DNA of 64,000 bases from Bacillus salacetis (lineage in GTDB: Bacteria > Bacillota > Bacilli > Bacillales > Bacillaceae_B), in contig NZ_QXIR01000012.1 in assembly GCF_003581585.1 (NCBI RefSeq), forward strand, positions 1 to 64,000, read 5' to 3'. The notes beneath the pieces were generated by a model. The model ran no database searches, had not been told where the DNA came from, and worked only from the letters and a program-made list of their open reading frames with translations. The translations under genes and the position numbers were made by a program. Of the stretch, positions 41,714 through 49,197 are shown one piece after another; position 1 is the first letter of the stretch; every line of letters starts with the position of its first letter.

Positions 41714-42292
41714 TTATGCAGCTCTACTATTCACTGTACTGGTATTTTTCCGTATGGCTGAAATGAAACGCGGAGCGACAGCCCCTGCAAAAGCAGATAA
41801 AATGATATCTTTAGGCAGAGGGGCAAGCATCCAGGCCCAAGCCATTCCGTAGGAAAATCCTTCAGGTGCACCAGCCCAGAAGATGTAGGCTGCATACATC
41901 CAGTTTGTGCCGAGAATGTAGTTGACCGCCATCCCGACTAGGGCAGCTAGGATATAGGTTTTTTTACCCGGCTTTGCTTCTGCCATTTTACCGACAAGAT
42001 AGGCTACCAGAATATAAGAGAGAATGAATCCGAAAGTGGGCTTTAATAGAACCCCGGGACCACCGGAGAATCCTGCAAATACCGGTGCGCCGACTAATCC
42101 GACAAGAGCATATACCGTCATGGAAATCGCTCCTAGCCTGCTGCCGAGGATCAAACCGGCCAGAACGCAGAAGAATGTCTGCAATGTGATCGGCACTCCC
42201 CCGATGACAAGCATGGAAGTCAGATTGGCGCCGATTGCCATGAGTGCGGCAAACATGGCAGCCATGGTGATGTCGATTGCTTTGAGTTTCAT
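41714..42292 (-). CDS. bioY: Biotin transporter substrate-binding subunit BioY
   Basis: 192 residues, six hydrophobic segments. The S-component signature GGVPITLQTFFCVLAGLILGSRLG near residue 30 is characteristic of BioY in energy-coupling factor transporters. AGGAGG precedes the ATG on the minus strand. A BirA operator lies 60-90 bases upstream. bioB follows, so uptake and synthesis may be co-regulated. Confidence 0.92.
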   Translation of the reverse strand: MKLKAIDITMAAMFAALMAIGANLTSMLVIGGVPITLQTFFCVLAGLILGSRLGAISMTVYALVGLVGAPVFAGFSGGPGVLLKPTFGFILSYILVAYLVGKMAEAKPGKKTYILAALVGMAVNYILGTNWMYAAYIFWAGAPEGFSYGMAWAWMLAPLPKDIILSAFAGAVAPRFISAIRKNTSTVNSRAA

Positions 42293-42348
42293 AGTATGTA
42301 TCCTCCTATTTGTTTTCTGAAAATAGAATATAGTAAAATAGCGTTTTG

Positions 42349-42378
42349 TGTCAACCTAATTATATAAAATGGTTAACA
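42349..42378 (-). promoter_or_regulatory. BirA operator of bioY
   Basis: TGTCAACC (42349-42356), 14 bases, GGTTAACA (42371-42378): matches the bacterial biotin operator (TGTTAACC-N14-16-GGTTAACA) with one change. Confidence 0.8.
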
Positions 42379-42461
42379 TAAATTTAAAGAAGGAATTATT
42401 CAGAATGAACTCGAAATATAAGAGAAAGTAATTTTTATAAAATAAAGAAACAGGAGAATTA

Positions 42462-42956
42462 ATGAAAATACATATCATCGGCTCGGTTGGAAGCGGAAAG
42501 TCGACGCTCGGAAAAAGGTTGTCCTTACAATTGGGCATCCCTGTTTATGAATTGGACAATGTAGTCTGGCATAGGCATGAAAACGGGGACATTCGCAACA
42601 AACCGGAAGTCAGGGACAAAGAGTTTAACAGGATCATCTTTAAGGAAAATTGGATTGTTGAAGGGGTTCACCATACCTGGACAACGAGGGGGTTTCAGGA
42701 AGCCGATCTCATCATTTTTCTGGACACACCGATGGCTGTCAGGAACTGGCGTATCCTTAAACGGTTCACGGTTCAGAAGCTTGGGTTTGAACAAGGGAAT
42801 TACAAACAAACATGGAGCATGCTGAAGAAGATGTACCAGTGGAATTACCAATTTGAGAAAAGCAGTAAGCCCGAAATCCTTGAGATTTTGAAGCCTCATC
42901 AGCAAAAACTCAAAATACTTACAGATAATAATTGCACAAAGGAGATTACTCAATGA
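42462..42956 (+). CDS. P-loop kinase, DNA topology modulation (FlaR)-like
   Basis: 164 residues with the Walker A loop GSVGSGKST at residues 7-15 and the adenylate-kinase-like LxxxLGIPVYELDNVVWH and IVEGVHHTW blocks. Proteins of this type are annotated as FlaR-like or as small-molecule kinases; the substrate is unknown. AGGAG precedes the ATG. It overlaps the next gene by four bases, suggesting a shared transcript. Confidence 0.8.
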   Translation: MKIHIIGSVGSGKSTLGKRLSLQLGIPVYELDNVVWHRHENGDIRNKPEVRDKEFNRIIFKENWIVEGVHHTWTTRGFQEADLIIFLDTPMAVRNWRILKRFTVQKLGFEQGNYKQTWSMLKKMYQWNYQFEKSSKPEILEILKPHQQKLKILTDNNCTKEITQ

Positions 42957-43726
42957 GATTCGTGTTTGATTTGGATGGGACGATTTGTTTTAAAGGACAG
43001 CCGGTGACGGAGCCCCTTATGGACGCATTGGAACAATTAACGGAAGGCGGGCATGAGGTCATCTTTGCGTCTGCAAGGCCGATCCGCGACATGCTGCCGG
43101 TCCTGCATCCCCGCTTTCATACGCACATGCTTATCGGCGGGAACGGTTCGATGATTTACCGTGATGGTGAACTAATTTATTCGCAGGCTTTTCCAACAGA
43201 GCAGGTCAAACAGATTACCGGGTTGATTGAAAAGTACGAAGCGACATTCTTGATAGATGGGGATTGGGATTATTGCTACACAGGACCCGCAAATCATCCA
43301 ATACTCGCCAATCTCGACCAGGCAAACCTCGCTGATTCCGTGTCACTTGAAAGTTTGTATGCGGTTATGAAGGTACTGATCCTGACAGCGTCAGATTTTG
43401 AAAAAATGGCCGAAGAACTTTCGGAGCTGGATGTCACCCTCCATAAGCATCGGAACGAAAGAGTGATCGATATTTCTCCAAGGGATATCGATAAGTGGAG
43501 CGCATTGAAAGCCATGGGAATCGGGGAATTTGATTATATCGCTTTTGGCAATGACGCCAATGATATTTCGTTGTTTCAGCATGCAAGCCATGCGGTCATG
43601 ATAGGCTATCATGAGGAGCTGTCAGAGCATGCAGCTGAAACGATCGCGCTGCAGGGGGATTGCGAAGAGGCAATCATCCGGAAGCTGGAAGAAATGACAG
43701 GGAAGATGAGCACTGCGTCCGCGTGA
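42953..43726 (+). CDS. HAD superfamily (Cof-type) hydrolase
   Basis: 257 residues. DLDGT at residues 6-10 is HAD motif I, SARP near 41 is motif II, KWSALKAMG near 184 is motif III, and FGNDANDISLFQHA near 201 is motif IV. The C2 cap belongs to the Cof/sugar-phosphatase type. ATG 42953 overlaps the stop of the upstream gene (ATGA) with GGAG before it. Confidence 0.87.
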   Translation: MRFVFDLDGTICFKGQPVTEPLMDALEQLTEGGHEVIFASARPIRDMLPVLHPRFHTHMLIGGNGSMIYRDGELIYSQAFPTEQVKQITGLIEKYEATFLIDGDWDYCYTGPANHPILANLDQANLADSVSLESLYAVMKVLILTASDFEKMAEELSELDVTLHKHRNERVIDISPRDIDKWSALKAMGIGEFDYIAFGNDANDISLFQHASHAVMIGYHEELSEHAAETIALQGDCEEAIIRKLEEMTGKMSTASA

Positions 43727-43754
43727 AAAGAAATACCGGTTAGGGGGATAAGGA

Positions 43755-44174
43755 ATGACAGGGGAAGTGCTGATCTATATGCTGTTTGCCGTATTGCTCC
43801 TGTTTCTTGTCCCGTTCTTTATCATCAAGGGCATCAAAGAGGGAAGATCATTCACTGACCACTTTACCTCGAATGGTATCCTGATCCTTTTATTCTTCGT
43901 TTCAATAGGCGAGGTCCTGAAGTCATTTTGGAGCGAGGGAAGTATGGAAGTATTCAACCAGGTTCTGTTTACTGCTTTTATTGTGATGGGGGCCATACCG
44001 GCTGTCATTCTGCTGATCTGGCATTTTCCAAAGGAAATGGCCAAGTGGAAAGATCCCCGGGAATACCGGCATCCAGCTGCTTACAAATTCAGGCATCTGC
44101 TTATGCTTATTATGTTTGCCTTGATCGGGGGAGCATTCTTCATGCTGTATCAAAGTTATAAAGTTGTATTCTAA
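43755..44174 (+). CDS. Four-helix integral membrane protein, unknown
   Basis: 139 residues with hydrophobic segments near 4-24, 38-57, 70-93 and 113-134 and a basic stretch KEMAKWKDPREYRHPAAYK in the loop before the last. AGGGGGATAAGG precedes the ATG, and it follows the HAD gene by 28 bases. No family recognised. Its stop overlaps that of the small minus-strand gene. Confidence 0.65.
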   Translation: MTGEVLIYMLFAVLLLFLVPFFIIKGIKEGRSFTDHFTSNGILILLFFVSIGEVLKSFWSEGSMEVFNQVLFTAFIVMGAIPAVILLIWHFPKEMAKWKDPREYRHPAAYKFRHLLMLIMFALIGGAFFMLYQSYKVVF

Positions 44175-44326
44175 AATTTTTTTATCCAGTTTTTATGGAT
44201 GATTTTTTTAGCTAGGCGAAAATACATGTCAGCTTCTGCTCTGCTCTCCGCCTTTTGCATCAAGACGAGGTAATTTTGAAATCGAAGCTTGTCGAGTGAC
44301 GAGACTTTCAGCACAATTTTACGCAT
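44171..44326 (-). CDS. Small basic protein (51 aa), unknown
   Basis: On the minus strand AAGGAGTGTGCCCT precedes ATG at 44326; the frame runs 51 codons to TAG at 44171. The product starts MRKIVLKVSSLDKLRFQNYL and ends IIHKNWIKKF, is basic and probably helical, and has no membrane segment. The good ribosome site and coding-like composition support it, but no family is recognised. Confidence 0.5.
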   Translation of the reverse strand: MRKIVLKVSSLDKLRFQNYLVLMQKAESRAEADMYFRLAKKIIHKNWIKKF

Positions 44327-44430
44327 AGGGCACACTCCTTGGTCCGGGACAAAATTGCGTCCAATTCTCTATTCAGAAAATTCTGTAAATAATGTATACT
44401 ATTAGTAAATCATTCCAGAGGGTGGATGTA

Positions 44431-44868
44431 ATGTCCTTAATTGAATTGATACTGTTACCGATGTTAATGGGAGGTATTGGTGGCTTAGGACATATTTTGG
44501 TTTTCAAAGGTGGCCGCTTTACATTTCCCCGTATTCTCGTTGATGAAGATGGAGAGAAGCACTATGTCTTTGGATCCTCAAAGGATATTATCATTGGGGT
44601 GTTGGCCGGTTATTTATCCGTGTTGCCTGTCGTGGAAACTGTACCCGTCTGGTATGTGATTTATATCAGTTTATTATCTGGCATTGGTGGAAGTTCGGTA
44701 ATCACGAGAAAAATCGAGCAAAACCTGGAAAGGACAAAATCAGAATACATTCAAGAGCTTTCAAAATATCAGCTCGAGACGACCTCTTCTATAGGAGGAC
44801 CTTCAAAGAATAATAACGAGGTGAAACCTGTTGGCGAAGTCCAAGAAAGAGAAGAAAACAACAGTTAA
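44431..44868 (+). CDS. DUF4257 membrane protein
   Basis: 145 residues: MSLIELILLPMLMGGIGGLGHILVFKG, PRI, then a second and third hydrophobic stretch (DIIIGVLAGYLSVLPVV and VWYVIYISLLSGIGGSSVI) and a hydrophilic coiled tail. This pattern resembles DUF4257 proteins of Bacillus. ATG 44431 has AGGGTGG upstream. A 55-codon ORF overlaps its end. Confidence 0.65.
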   Translation: MSLIELILLPMLMGGIGGLGHILVFKGGRFTFPRILVDEDGEKHYVFGSSKDIIIGVLAGYLSVLPVVETVPVWYVIYISLLSGIGGSSVITRKIEQNLERTKSEYIQELSKYQLETTSSIGGPSKNNNEVKPVGEVQEREENNS

Positions 44869-44998
44869 GTTGCCCCCGGAGCAATATTCCATAGCAGAGA
44901 CCTACTTGGAAAAAATAAAGGAGGCAGATAGCGTAACCGAGCTGAAGTATTATTACGCAAAATTCAAAAGTATTGTTGAAAGCTCTCAGAAATGTTAA
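44831..44998 (+). CDS. Small protein (55 aa) overlapping the DUF4257 gene
   Basis: TTG at 44831 with GAGGTGA six bases upstream, reading 55 codons to TAA at 44996. The product starts MAKSKKEKKTTVKLPPEQYS and has a charged helix (AETYLEKIKEADSVTELKYYYAKFKSIVES). It overlaps the upstream gene by 38 bases in another frame. The terminator eight bases later supports a real end of transcript here. No family recognised. Confidence 0.55.
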   Translation: MAKSKKEKKTTVKLPPEQYSIAETYLEKIKEADSVTELKYYYAKFKSIVESSQKC

Positions 44999-45003
44999 TA
45001 GCA

Positions 45004-45037
45004 GGGAGGCTGCCGCTGCTGCAGTCTCTTTTTTTGA
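45004..45037 (+). terminator. Terminator of the DUF4257 operon
   Basis: GAGGCTGC pairs with GCAGTCTC (one G-T pair), followed by seven T. Confidence 0.75.
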
Positions 45038-45387
45038 TGTCCAGGGTGTGATCGGGCAGCCGGGAACCGGGAAATCCATGACCCGCCGGAGCGACCCTGA
45101 GTTGAAAGACCGTTTATCCAAAAGGCTGGATGGCATCCTTCCTCTGGCTTGTCCACTTTGAATCGGAGCTGATCGAGGTGCTTGCTCGATGATTCTTAAC
45201 ATGATCTTTGGCAGTCTATGCTGCAGTCAGGCTTATGTAGTTCATTCTTATATTCAATTATATGCTTGCAGGCATATTTTTTACAAACAATACTTGAAAA
45301 AAATTAGTATTATTTCTTGTTAAAAAGGCAAAAGAGAAATAAGCTAAGAGGGTGGACACAGCAGGATGAGTCACAAGGAGGAAAACA
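45038..45387. other. Intergenic stretch with GC-rich segment
   Basis: Positions 45038-45200 are GC-rich and read on the + strand as an open but start-less frame (GVIGQPGTGKSMTRRSDPEL and on). No gene is supported; a gene remnant or structured RNA is possible. 45200-45360 is AT-rich and featureless. Confidence 0.3.
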
Positions 45388-45954
45388 ATGGAACTTAAGC
45401 AATGGTTTGAAAAGGGGCAGGCGCCTCAAGAGTATATAGATTCAATGGAAACCCATCAAGAGAATCTGCAGAAGGTCTATGATGGATTTTCCGTACCGGA
45501 CAGTGAAAAGGAGAACCTGAAGCAGCTTGCTTCCCAGAAACTGAAGGTCATTGTTCTGACCGAGGATTGGTGCGGCGATGCAATGGTCAACCTCCCGATC
45601 TTATTAAAGATGGCTGAAGCAGCCGATATGGACGTACGGACATTGAATCGGGATGAAAATCTGGAATTGATGGATCAGTATCTGACAAATGGAACATCGC
45701 GTGCCATTCCAATATTCATCTTTCTGGACAGCGATTTCAACGAAGAAGCGGTCTGGGGTCCGAGGGCTCCTGTCGTCCAGCAGCTGGTGGACGAGGAAAA
45801 AGCGAAACTGCCGCCTCGTGACCATGAATCCTTCCCGCTCGCGCAGAAAGAAATGATCGGCAGGCTGACGGCTCAGTATATAGAAAATGAAGCCATCTGG
45901 CAGGAAGTCTTCCAAAGCATCAAAACGACACTGATGAACCAAGTGCATCTGTAA
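45388..45954 (+). CDS. Thioredoxin family protein with single active-site Cys
   Basis: 188 residues. VIVLTEDWCGDAMVNLPILL near residue 52-72 occupies the place of the WCGPC motif but keeps only the first Cys (WCGDA). TSRAIPIFIFLD has the cis-proline. These features fit the thioredoxin_9 type (PF14595), whose members are not established dithiol oxidoreductases. AAGGAGG precedes the ATG; a terminator follows. Confidence 0.82.
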   Translation: MELKQWFEKGQAPQEYIDSMETHQENLQKVYDGFSVPDSEKENLKQLASQKLKVIVLTEDWCGDAMVNLPILLKMAEAADMDVRTLNRDENLELMDQYLTNGTSRAIPIFIFLDSDFNEEAVWGPRAPVVQQLVDEEKAKLPPRDHESFPLAQKEMIGRLTAQYIENEAIWQEVFQSIKTTLMNQVHL

Positions 45955-45957
45955 AGC

Positions 45958-45994
45958 GCAGAAAGGGCCGTTCCCCCCGGGAACGGCCCTTTCG
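45958..45994 (+). terminator. Terminator after the thioredoxin-like gene
   Basis: GAAAGGGCCGTTCCC pairs with GGGAACGGCCCTTTC: a very stable hairpin although the T run is short. Confidence 0.75.
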
Positions 45995-45999
45995 CGCAG

Positions 46000-46099
46000 T
46001 AACACGGTGACGCACGAAGAGGGACTGTCCCCTTTCGTGCGTCACCGCTTTAAAGCACCCGGGGACTGTCCCCGGGTGCTTTAAAGCGGTAAAGTGCTG
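46000..46099. repeat. Two fused family A repeats, copies A9a and A9b
   Basis: A9a: CGGTGACGCACGAA (46005-46018) with perfect complement (46034-46047) around GAGGGACTGTCCCC. A9b: 21-base perfect arms (46045-46065 and 46069-46089) with only CTG between them. The two share the bases CCG at 46045-46047. Confidence 0.9.
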
Positions 46100-46145
46100 C
46101 AGCGAAATGGAACTGTTTCCCTCTTCACGAATTACGGAAATCGCG

Positions 46146-46164
46146 GTATTCTAGTAGAGAATAC
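46146..46164. promoter_or_regulatory. Inverted repeat upstream of the XRE gene (possible operator)
   Basis: GTATTCT-AGTAG-AGAATAC, a perfect seven-base palindrome 18 bases before the start codon. Autoregulation by the XRE protein is a natural guess. Confidence 0.45.
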
Positions 46165-46181
46165 TGGTAGGGGGTAACGGC

Positions 46182-46550
46182 ATGATCCATCAAAAAACGA
46201 ATACGATTGTTATTGAAACCCTCGATAAGTTTCCCCACAAGGTCAATATCAAGCTGGGGAAAATTCTGAAGGAACGCGGAATGACACAAGGTGACCTGCA
46301 CCGCCTGACTGGCCTGCGTGTCGCGACGATCAATGAACTGGTTAACTTCAAAAAGAAGTCATTGACAGTCGCTCACCTGATTTCCATCATGGCGGCCCTC
46401 AGGATATGGGATCTGCGCGAATTGATTGAAATCGAGTTCGACGAAGAAGTGGTAGATTACTTCCGCAGTGAACGCCTGCAAATGAAAGAAGGCTTCACTT
46501 CCGATATGAAAAAGACATTAGAGACAAACTTCGAGCGCATGAATCAATAA
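46182..46550 (+). CDS. XRE family helix-turn-helix regulator
   Basis: 122 residues. Residues 23-75 form a Cro/CI-type HTH: KLGKILKERGMTQGDLHRLT, then GLRVATINELVNF and ALRIWDLRELIEIEF. The C-terminal 40 residues are charged and helical. Target unknown; a palindrome in its own leader suggests autoregulation. AGGGGGTAA precedes the ATG. Confidence 0.82.
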   Translation: MIHQKTNTIVIETLDKFPHKVNIKLGKILKERGMTQGDLHRLTGLRVATINELVNFKKKSLTVAHLISIMAALRIWDLRELIEIEFDEEVVDYFRSERLQMKEGFTSDMKKTLETNFERMNQ

Positions 46551-46564
46551 CAATACCCATATAG

Positions 46565-46596
46565 TCAAACGGCCCTCATATGGCCGTTTTTTCTTT
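46565..46596 (+). terminator. Terminator after the XRE gene
   Basis: AAACGGCC pairs with GGCCGTTT around CTCATAT, followed by TTTTCTTTTT. Confidence 0.85.
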
Positions 46597-46599
46597 TTA

Positions 46600-46802
46600 T
46601 AAAGGTCTGTGTAGCTATTTAATATAAATTTCAATTAATATCCTGGTAAATAGCTGTAAAAACCCCGTTAATAAGGAAAGAAAAGAGCTGCTCTTTCTTT
46701 TTAAAGAGTAAAACTTGAAATACAGGAAAAAAATCCGGCCCTTGGGATTTTCCAAAAGCAGCGATATATGCGAAAGCAGCCTTTTATAAGGGGTATTGCT
46801 TC
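46600..46802. repeat. Family B MITE-like repeat, copy B4
   Basis: TAGCTATTTAATATAAATTT, ATATCCTGGTAAAT, AAAACCCCGTTAAT, GAAATACAGGAAAAAAATCC and CTTGGGATTTTCCAAAAGCA line up with B1 and B3; the left end is decayed. It fills half of the 578-base stretch 46551-47128; nothing is recognised in 46803-47128. Confidence 0.7.
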
Positions 46803-47128
46803 CGTTTAATAGAGGGAGACTTACAGATTCCGGGTTGAGCACGAGCAGGTCTTCCTGTTCAGGGAGGTCCATAGGAAAAGTCCGGTACAGCTATTTTTCA
46901 CAGAAAGCAATCCTTAAAGGGAATTCCTCAAAAATAGAAAACAAATAAAGGGAATTGGTCCCTGCACCAAGAACTTAAAGCATAAGCAATGCTTGTGTAA
47001 AAATGAAATGGTAAAATAGCATGAAATAATCATAGACCGGAGAACCTGTGATTGAATTCTAGTTATAGAGGGAAATAAAAGCTTGTAACCCCCTTGTGCA
47101 GAACACGAGGAAATGAAAGAGTGATAAT

Positions 47129-47929
47129 GTGGAAGAAATCAAAAACCAATATCTTTCGTATTTAAACCTGACACTTGAACGGCCGAGCATCAACTACTTG
47201 CAGAGGCTTATCCAGCACCACCTGATCCGGATCCCATATGAAACGTTCAGCAAATTCCATTATTTCAATCAGCGCAGGGAACTTGTGCCCAGCCTGGATC
47301 AGTTCGTACATAATCTCACGAACCGCGGCTGGGGCGGAACCTGTTATACGCTGAATATCAATTTCGGCCGCCTTTTGCGTGAACTGGGCTTCTCCATCCA
47401 TTTTGTCCGCGTGACGCCGGGACACCTCGGAATCATGGTGGACATTGAAGGAAAGAAGCTTTATGCTGATGTCGGATACGGCTCACCTATCATGAAGCCG
47501 GTCGAACTCGAATCGAGAAGAAAGCATGTCCTTCACGGTTTCGGTGAGGAAATCACCTTTACTCAAAAGGATCAGGCCCTTTATGAGATTGACCGTAAAT
47601 CAAATGGAAAATCGTTTGTAAAAAAAGAAATCATCTGGCTGCCGCTTGATGAAGAAGATCTTGACCGTGATATCGAGGCTTCCTATCAGGACCGCGAAGA
47701 CAATGTCGTGATGAGGAGAATCACAGCTGTCCGCTTTCACGGCAACACCTGTTACTTCCTGCGGAACGGTACGATTAAAGCGATGACCTACCGCAATATC
47801 CGCGAATATCAAATGCGTGATATCGATAAATGGATAAACACCGTGAATGAAATATATCATTTTGATAAAGAGTCCATACAGGAAAGTGTCGACTTCCTGC
47901 AGGAGCGCAACATAAAAATTTTCACCTGA
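47129..47929 (+). CDS. Arylamine N-acetyltransferase
   Basis: 266 residues. The NAT catalytic triad can be placed: Cys 72 in RGWGGTCYTLN, His 99 in TPGHLGIMV, and Asp 114 in YADVGYGSP. Transfers acetyl from acetyl-CoA to arylamines or hydrazines; in Bacillaceae the natural substrate is not fixed. GTG start, with a weak ribosome site (GAAAGAGTG). A terminator follows. Confidence 0.88.
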   Translation: MEEIKNQYLSYLNLTLERPSINYLQRLIQHHLIRIPYETFSKFHYFNQRRELVPSLDQFVHNLTNRGWGGTCYTLNINFGRLLRELGFSIHFVRVTPGHLGIMVDIEGKKLYADVGYGSPIMKPVELESRRKHVLHGFGEEITFTQKDQALYEIDRKSNGKSFVKKEIIWLPLDEEDLDRDIEASYQDREDNVVMRRITAVRFHGNTCYFLRNGTIKAMTYRNIREYQMRDIDKWINTVNEIYHFDKESIQESVDFLQERNIKIFT

Positions 47930-47966
47930 ACCTGTCAAAAGGAAAACCTTTTGGCAGGTTTTTTTG
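47927..47966 (+). terminator. Terminator after the arylamine N-acetyltransferase gene
   Basis: AACCTGTCAAAAGG pairs with CCTTTTGGCAGGTT, followed by six T. Confidence 0.85.
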
Positions 47967-48125
47967 TTTCCGAAAGGCCTTTTTTTAACCGCCAAGCCTG
48001 CTAAGAAAGGAGGGCTCTCCCTGCTGATCAAGACAATCCGGCGTCTTCACAGCATGGTCACCCTGCATCTCCATCATCATGCTCATACCCGCCTGGAAAA
48101 TAAATAAAAAATATTTTTATAAAAG

Positions 48126-48155
48126 TGTAGGGGAAAGCATGAGTTTGTTCGTCTA
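48126..48155 (+). promoter_or_regulatory. Possible ECF-type promoter of the sigma-factor operon
   Basis: CGTCTA (48150-48155) is a typical -10 for ECF sigma factors of Bacillus, and TGTAGG (48126-48131) stands 18 bases upstream in place of the usual TGAAAC. Autoregulation is common for such factors, but the -35 match is weak. Confidence 0.35.
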
Positions 48156-48190
48156 TTAATATGGAGCCTATCGAAAGGGGGGAGAGAGTA

Positions 48191-48745
48191 TTGGAGCAAG
48201 CGCTTGTTGAAAAAGTAAAAAACGGAAGCGACCATGCATTCCGGGTCCTTATTGAAAAATACAAACACCACGTGTTCAAGACCGTATACAGCATCCTGCG
48301 CAATCAGAAGGACGCAGAGGATGCGTCCCAGGAAGTGTTCGTCAAGATCTATACCTCTCTCTCCCAGTACGAGAATCAAGGGTTGAAAACATGGATTACC
48401 AGAGTTGCCGTGAACCATGCGATAGATTGCAAGAGGAAAGCCGCCCGCCGACATGAAGAAATGGAAGAGAACCCGGAATACACAGCGGAAGCGGGCATCC
48501 GGCGGGAAGGCCTGAGATCAGTAGAAGCCATGTTTGAGGAAAAGCAGCTGCGGCTGCTGGTCAGGCGGAGACTTGGGGAACTGCCGGAAAGCCATCGAAA
48601 GGTCATCTATGATTATTACATAGAGGAGAAATCGTATAAGAAAATGGCAGAGGAACAGCAGGTTGAAGTGAAGACAATTGAAACCAAGCTCTACAGGGCA
48701 AGACTCTGGATGAGGAAACATTGGAAGGAGGAAGATTTTCGATGA
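48191..48745 (+). CDS. ECF-type RNA polymerase sigma factor
   Basis: 184 residues. Region 2 spans about 13-78 (AFRVLIEKYKHHVFKTVYSI, DAEDASQEVFVKIY, TWITRVAVNHAIDCKRK). Region 4 spans about 118-175 (LGELPESHRKVIYDYYIEEK, YKKMAEEQQVEVKTIETKLY-RAR). TTG 48191 is chosen because AAAGGGGGGAG stands seven bases before it; an upstream ATG at 48161 lacks a site. Its TGA overlaps the anti-sigma ATG. Closest subgroup not assigned; not clearly SigW, X, M, V or YlaC. Confidence 0.88.
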   Translation: MEQALVEKVKNGSDHAFRVLIEKYKHHVFKTVYSILRNQKDAEDASQEVFVKIYTSLSQYENQGLKTWITRVAVNHAIDCKRKAARRHEEMEENPEYTAEAGIRREGLRSVEAMFEEKQLRLLVRRRLGELPESHRKVIYDYYIEEKSYKKMAEEQQVEVKTIETKLYRARLWMRKHWKEEDFR

Positions 48746-49197
48746 AGCATGTCACTTATGAAGAATGGCAGAAATACGTTGGGGATGGTCTTGCGGAAGA
48801 AGTCCGGCAGCAGTATGAAGAACACTTATATTCTTGCGATGATTGCATGGAAATCTATCTGGCAGCTATAGAGGCAGGCGGAACTTCCTTCCCGGAATTT
48901 TCAGACGAAGCCCGGTTCACAGAGGACATCATGAATGAGGTCGAGCAGTATAAAGAGCGGGATGATTCTCGAGCAGGTAAAAAACAAAGATTCTATCAGA
49001 ACGCTGCTTTTCATTATTCTGTTGCGGCTGCCATGACGATTGTTCTTATGTACACTGGAATATTTCAGCAGCTCATCGGCTTCGCAGAAGAGTTTGAACG
49101 ATCTTCTCGCCCATCTTTTACAAATGAGCTGATGAACAAAACAACAGATTTAATTAACAATGTAGAAAATCAAACAAGAGAGGAAGGAAACGGATGA
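48742..49197 (+). CDS. Zinc-dependent anti-sigma factor (ZAS type)
   Basis: 151 residues. HLYSCDDC near residues 28-35 is the HxxxCxxC zinc motif of anti-sigma factors. One membrane helix lies near residues 91-110 (YSVAAAMTIVLMYTGIF), with a short outer tail. It should hold the upstream sigma factor at the membrane. ATGA overlaps join it to both neighbours. ATG 48742 has GGAGGAAG upstream. Confidence 0.87.
   Translation: MKHVTYEEWQKYVGDGLAEEVRQQYEEHLYSCDDCMEIYLAAIEAGGTSFPEFSDEARFTEDIMNEVEQYKERDDSRAGKKQRFYQNAAFHYSVAAAMTIVLMYTGIFQQLIGFAEEFERSSRPSFTNELMNKTTDLINNVENQTREEGNG

Noticed and set aside
44789-45202. Minus-strand frame of 137 codons over the DUF4257 end
   Set aside because: It is antisense to the supported small gene and terminator and has no ribosome site.
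48161-48163. ATG as the sigma factor start
   Set aside because: It lacks a ribosome site, while TTG at 48191 follows AAAGGGGGGAG at ideal distance and gives the usual N-terminus.
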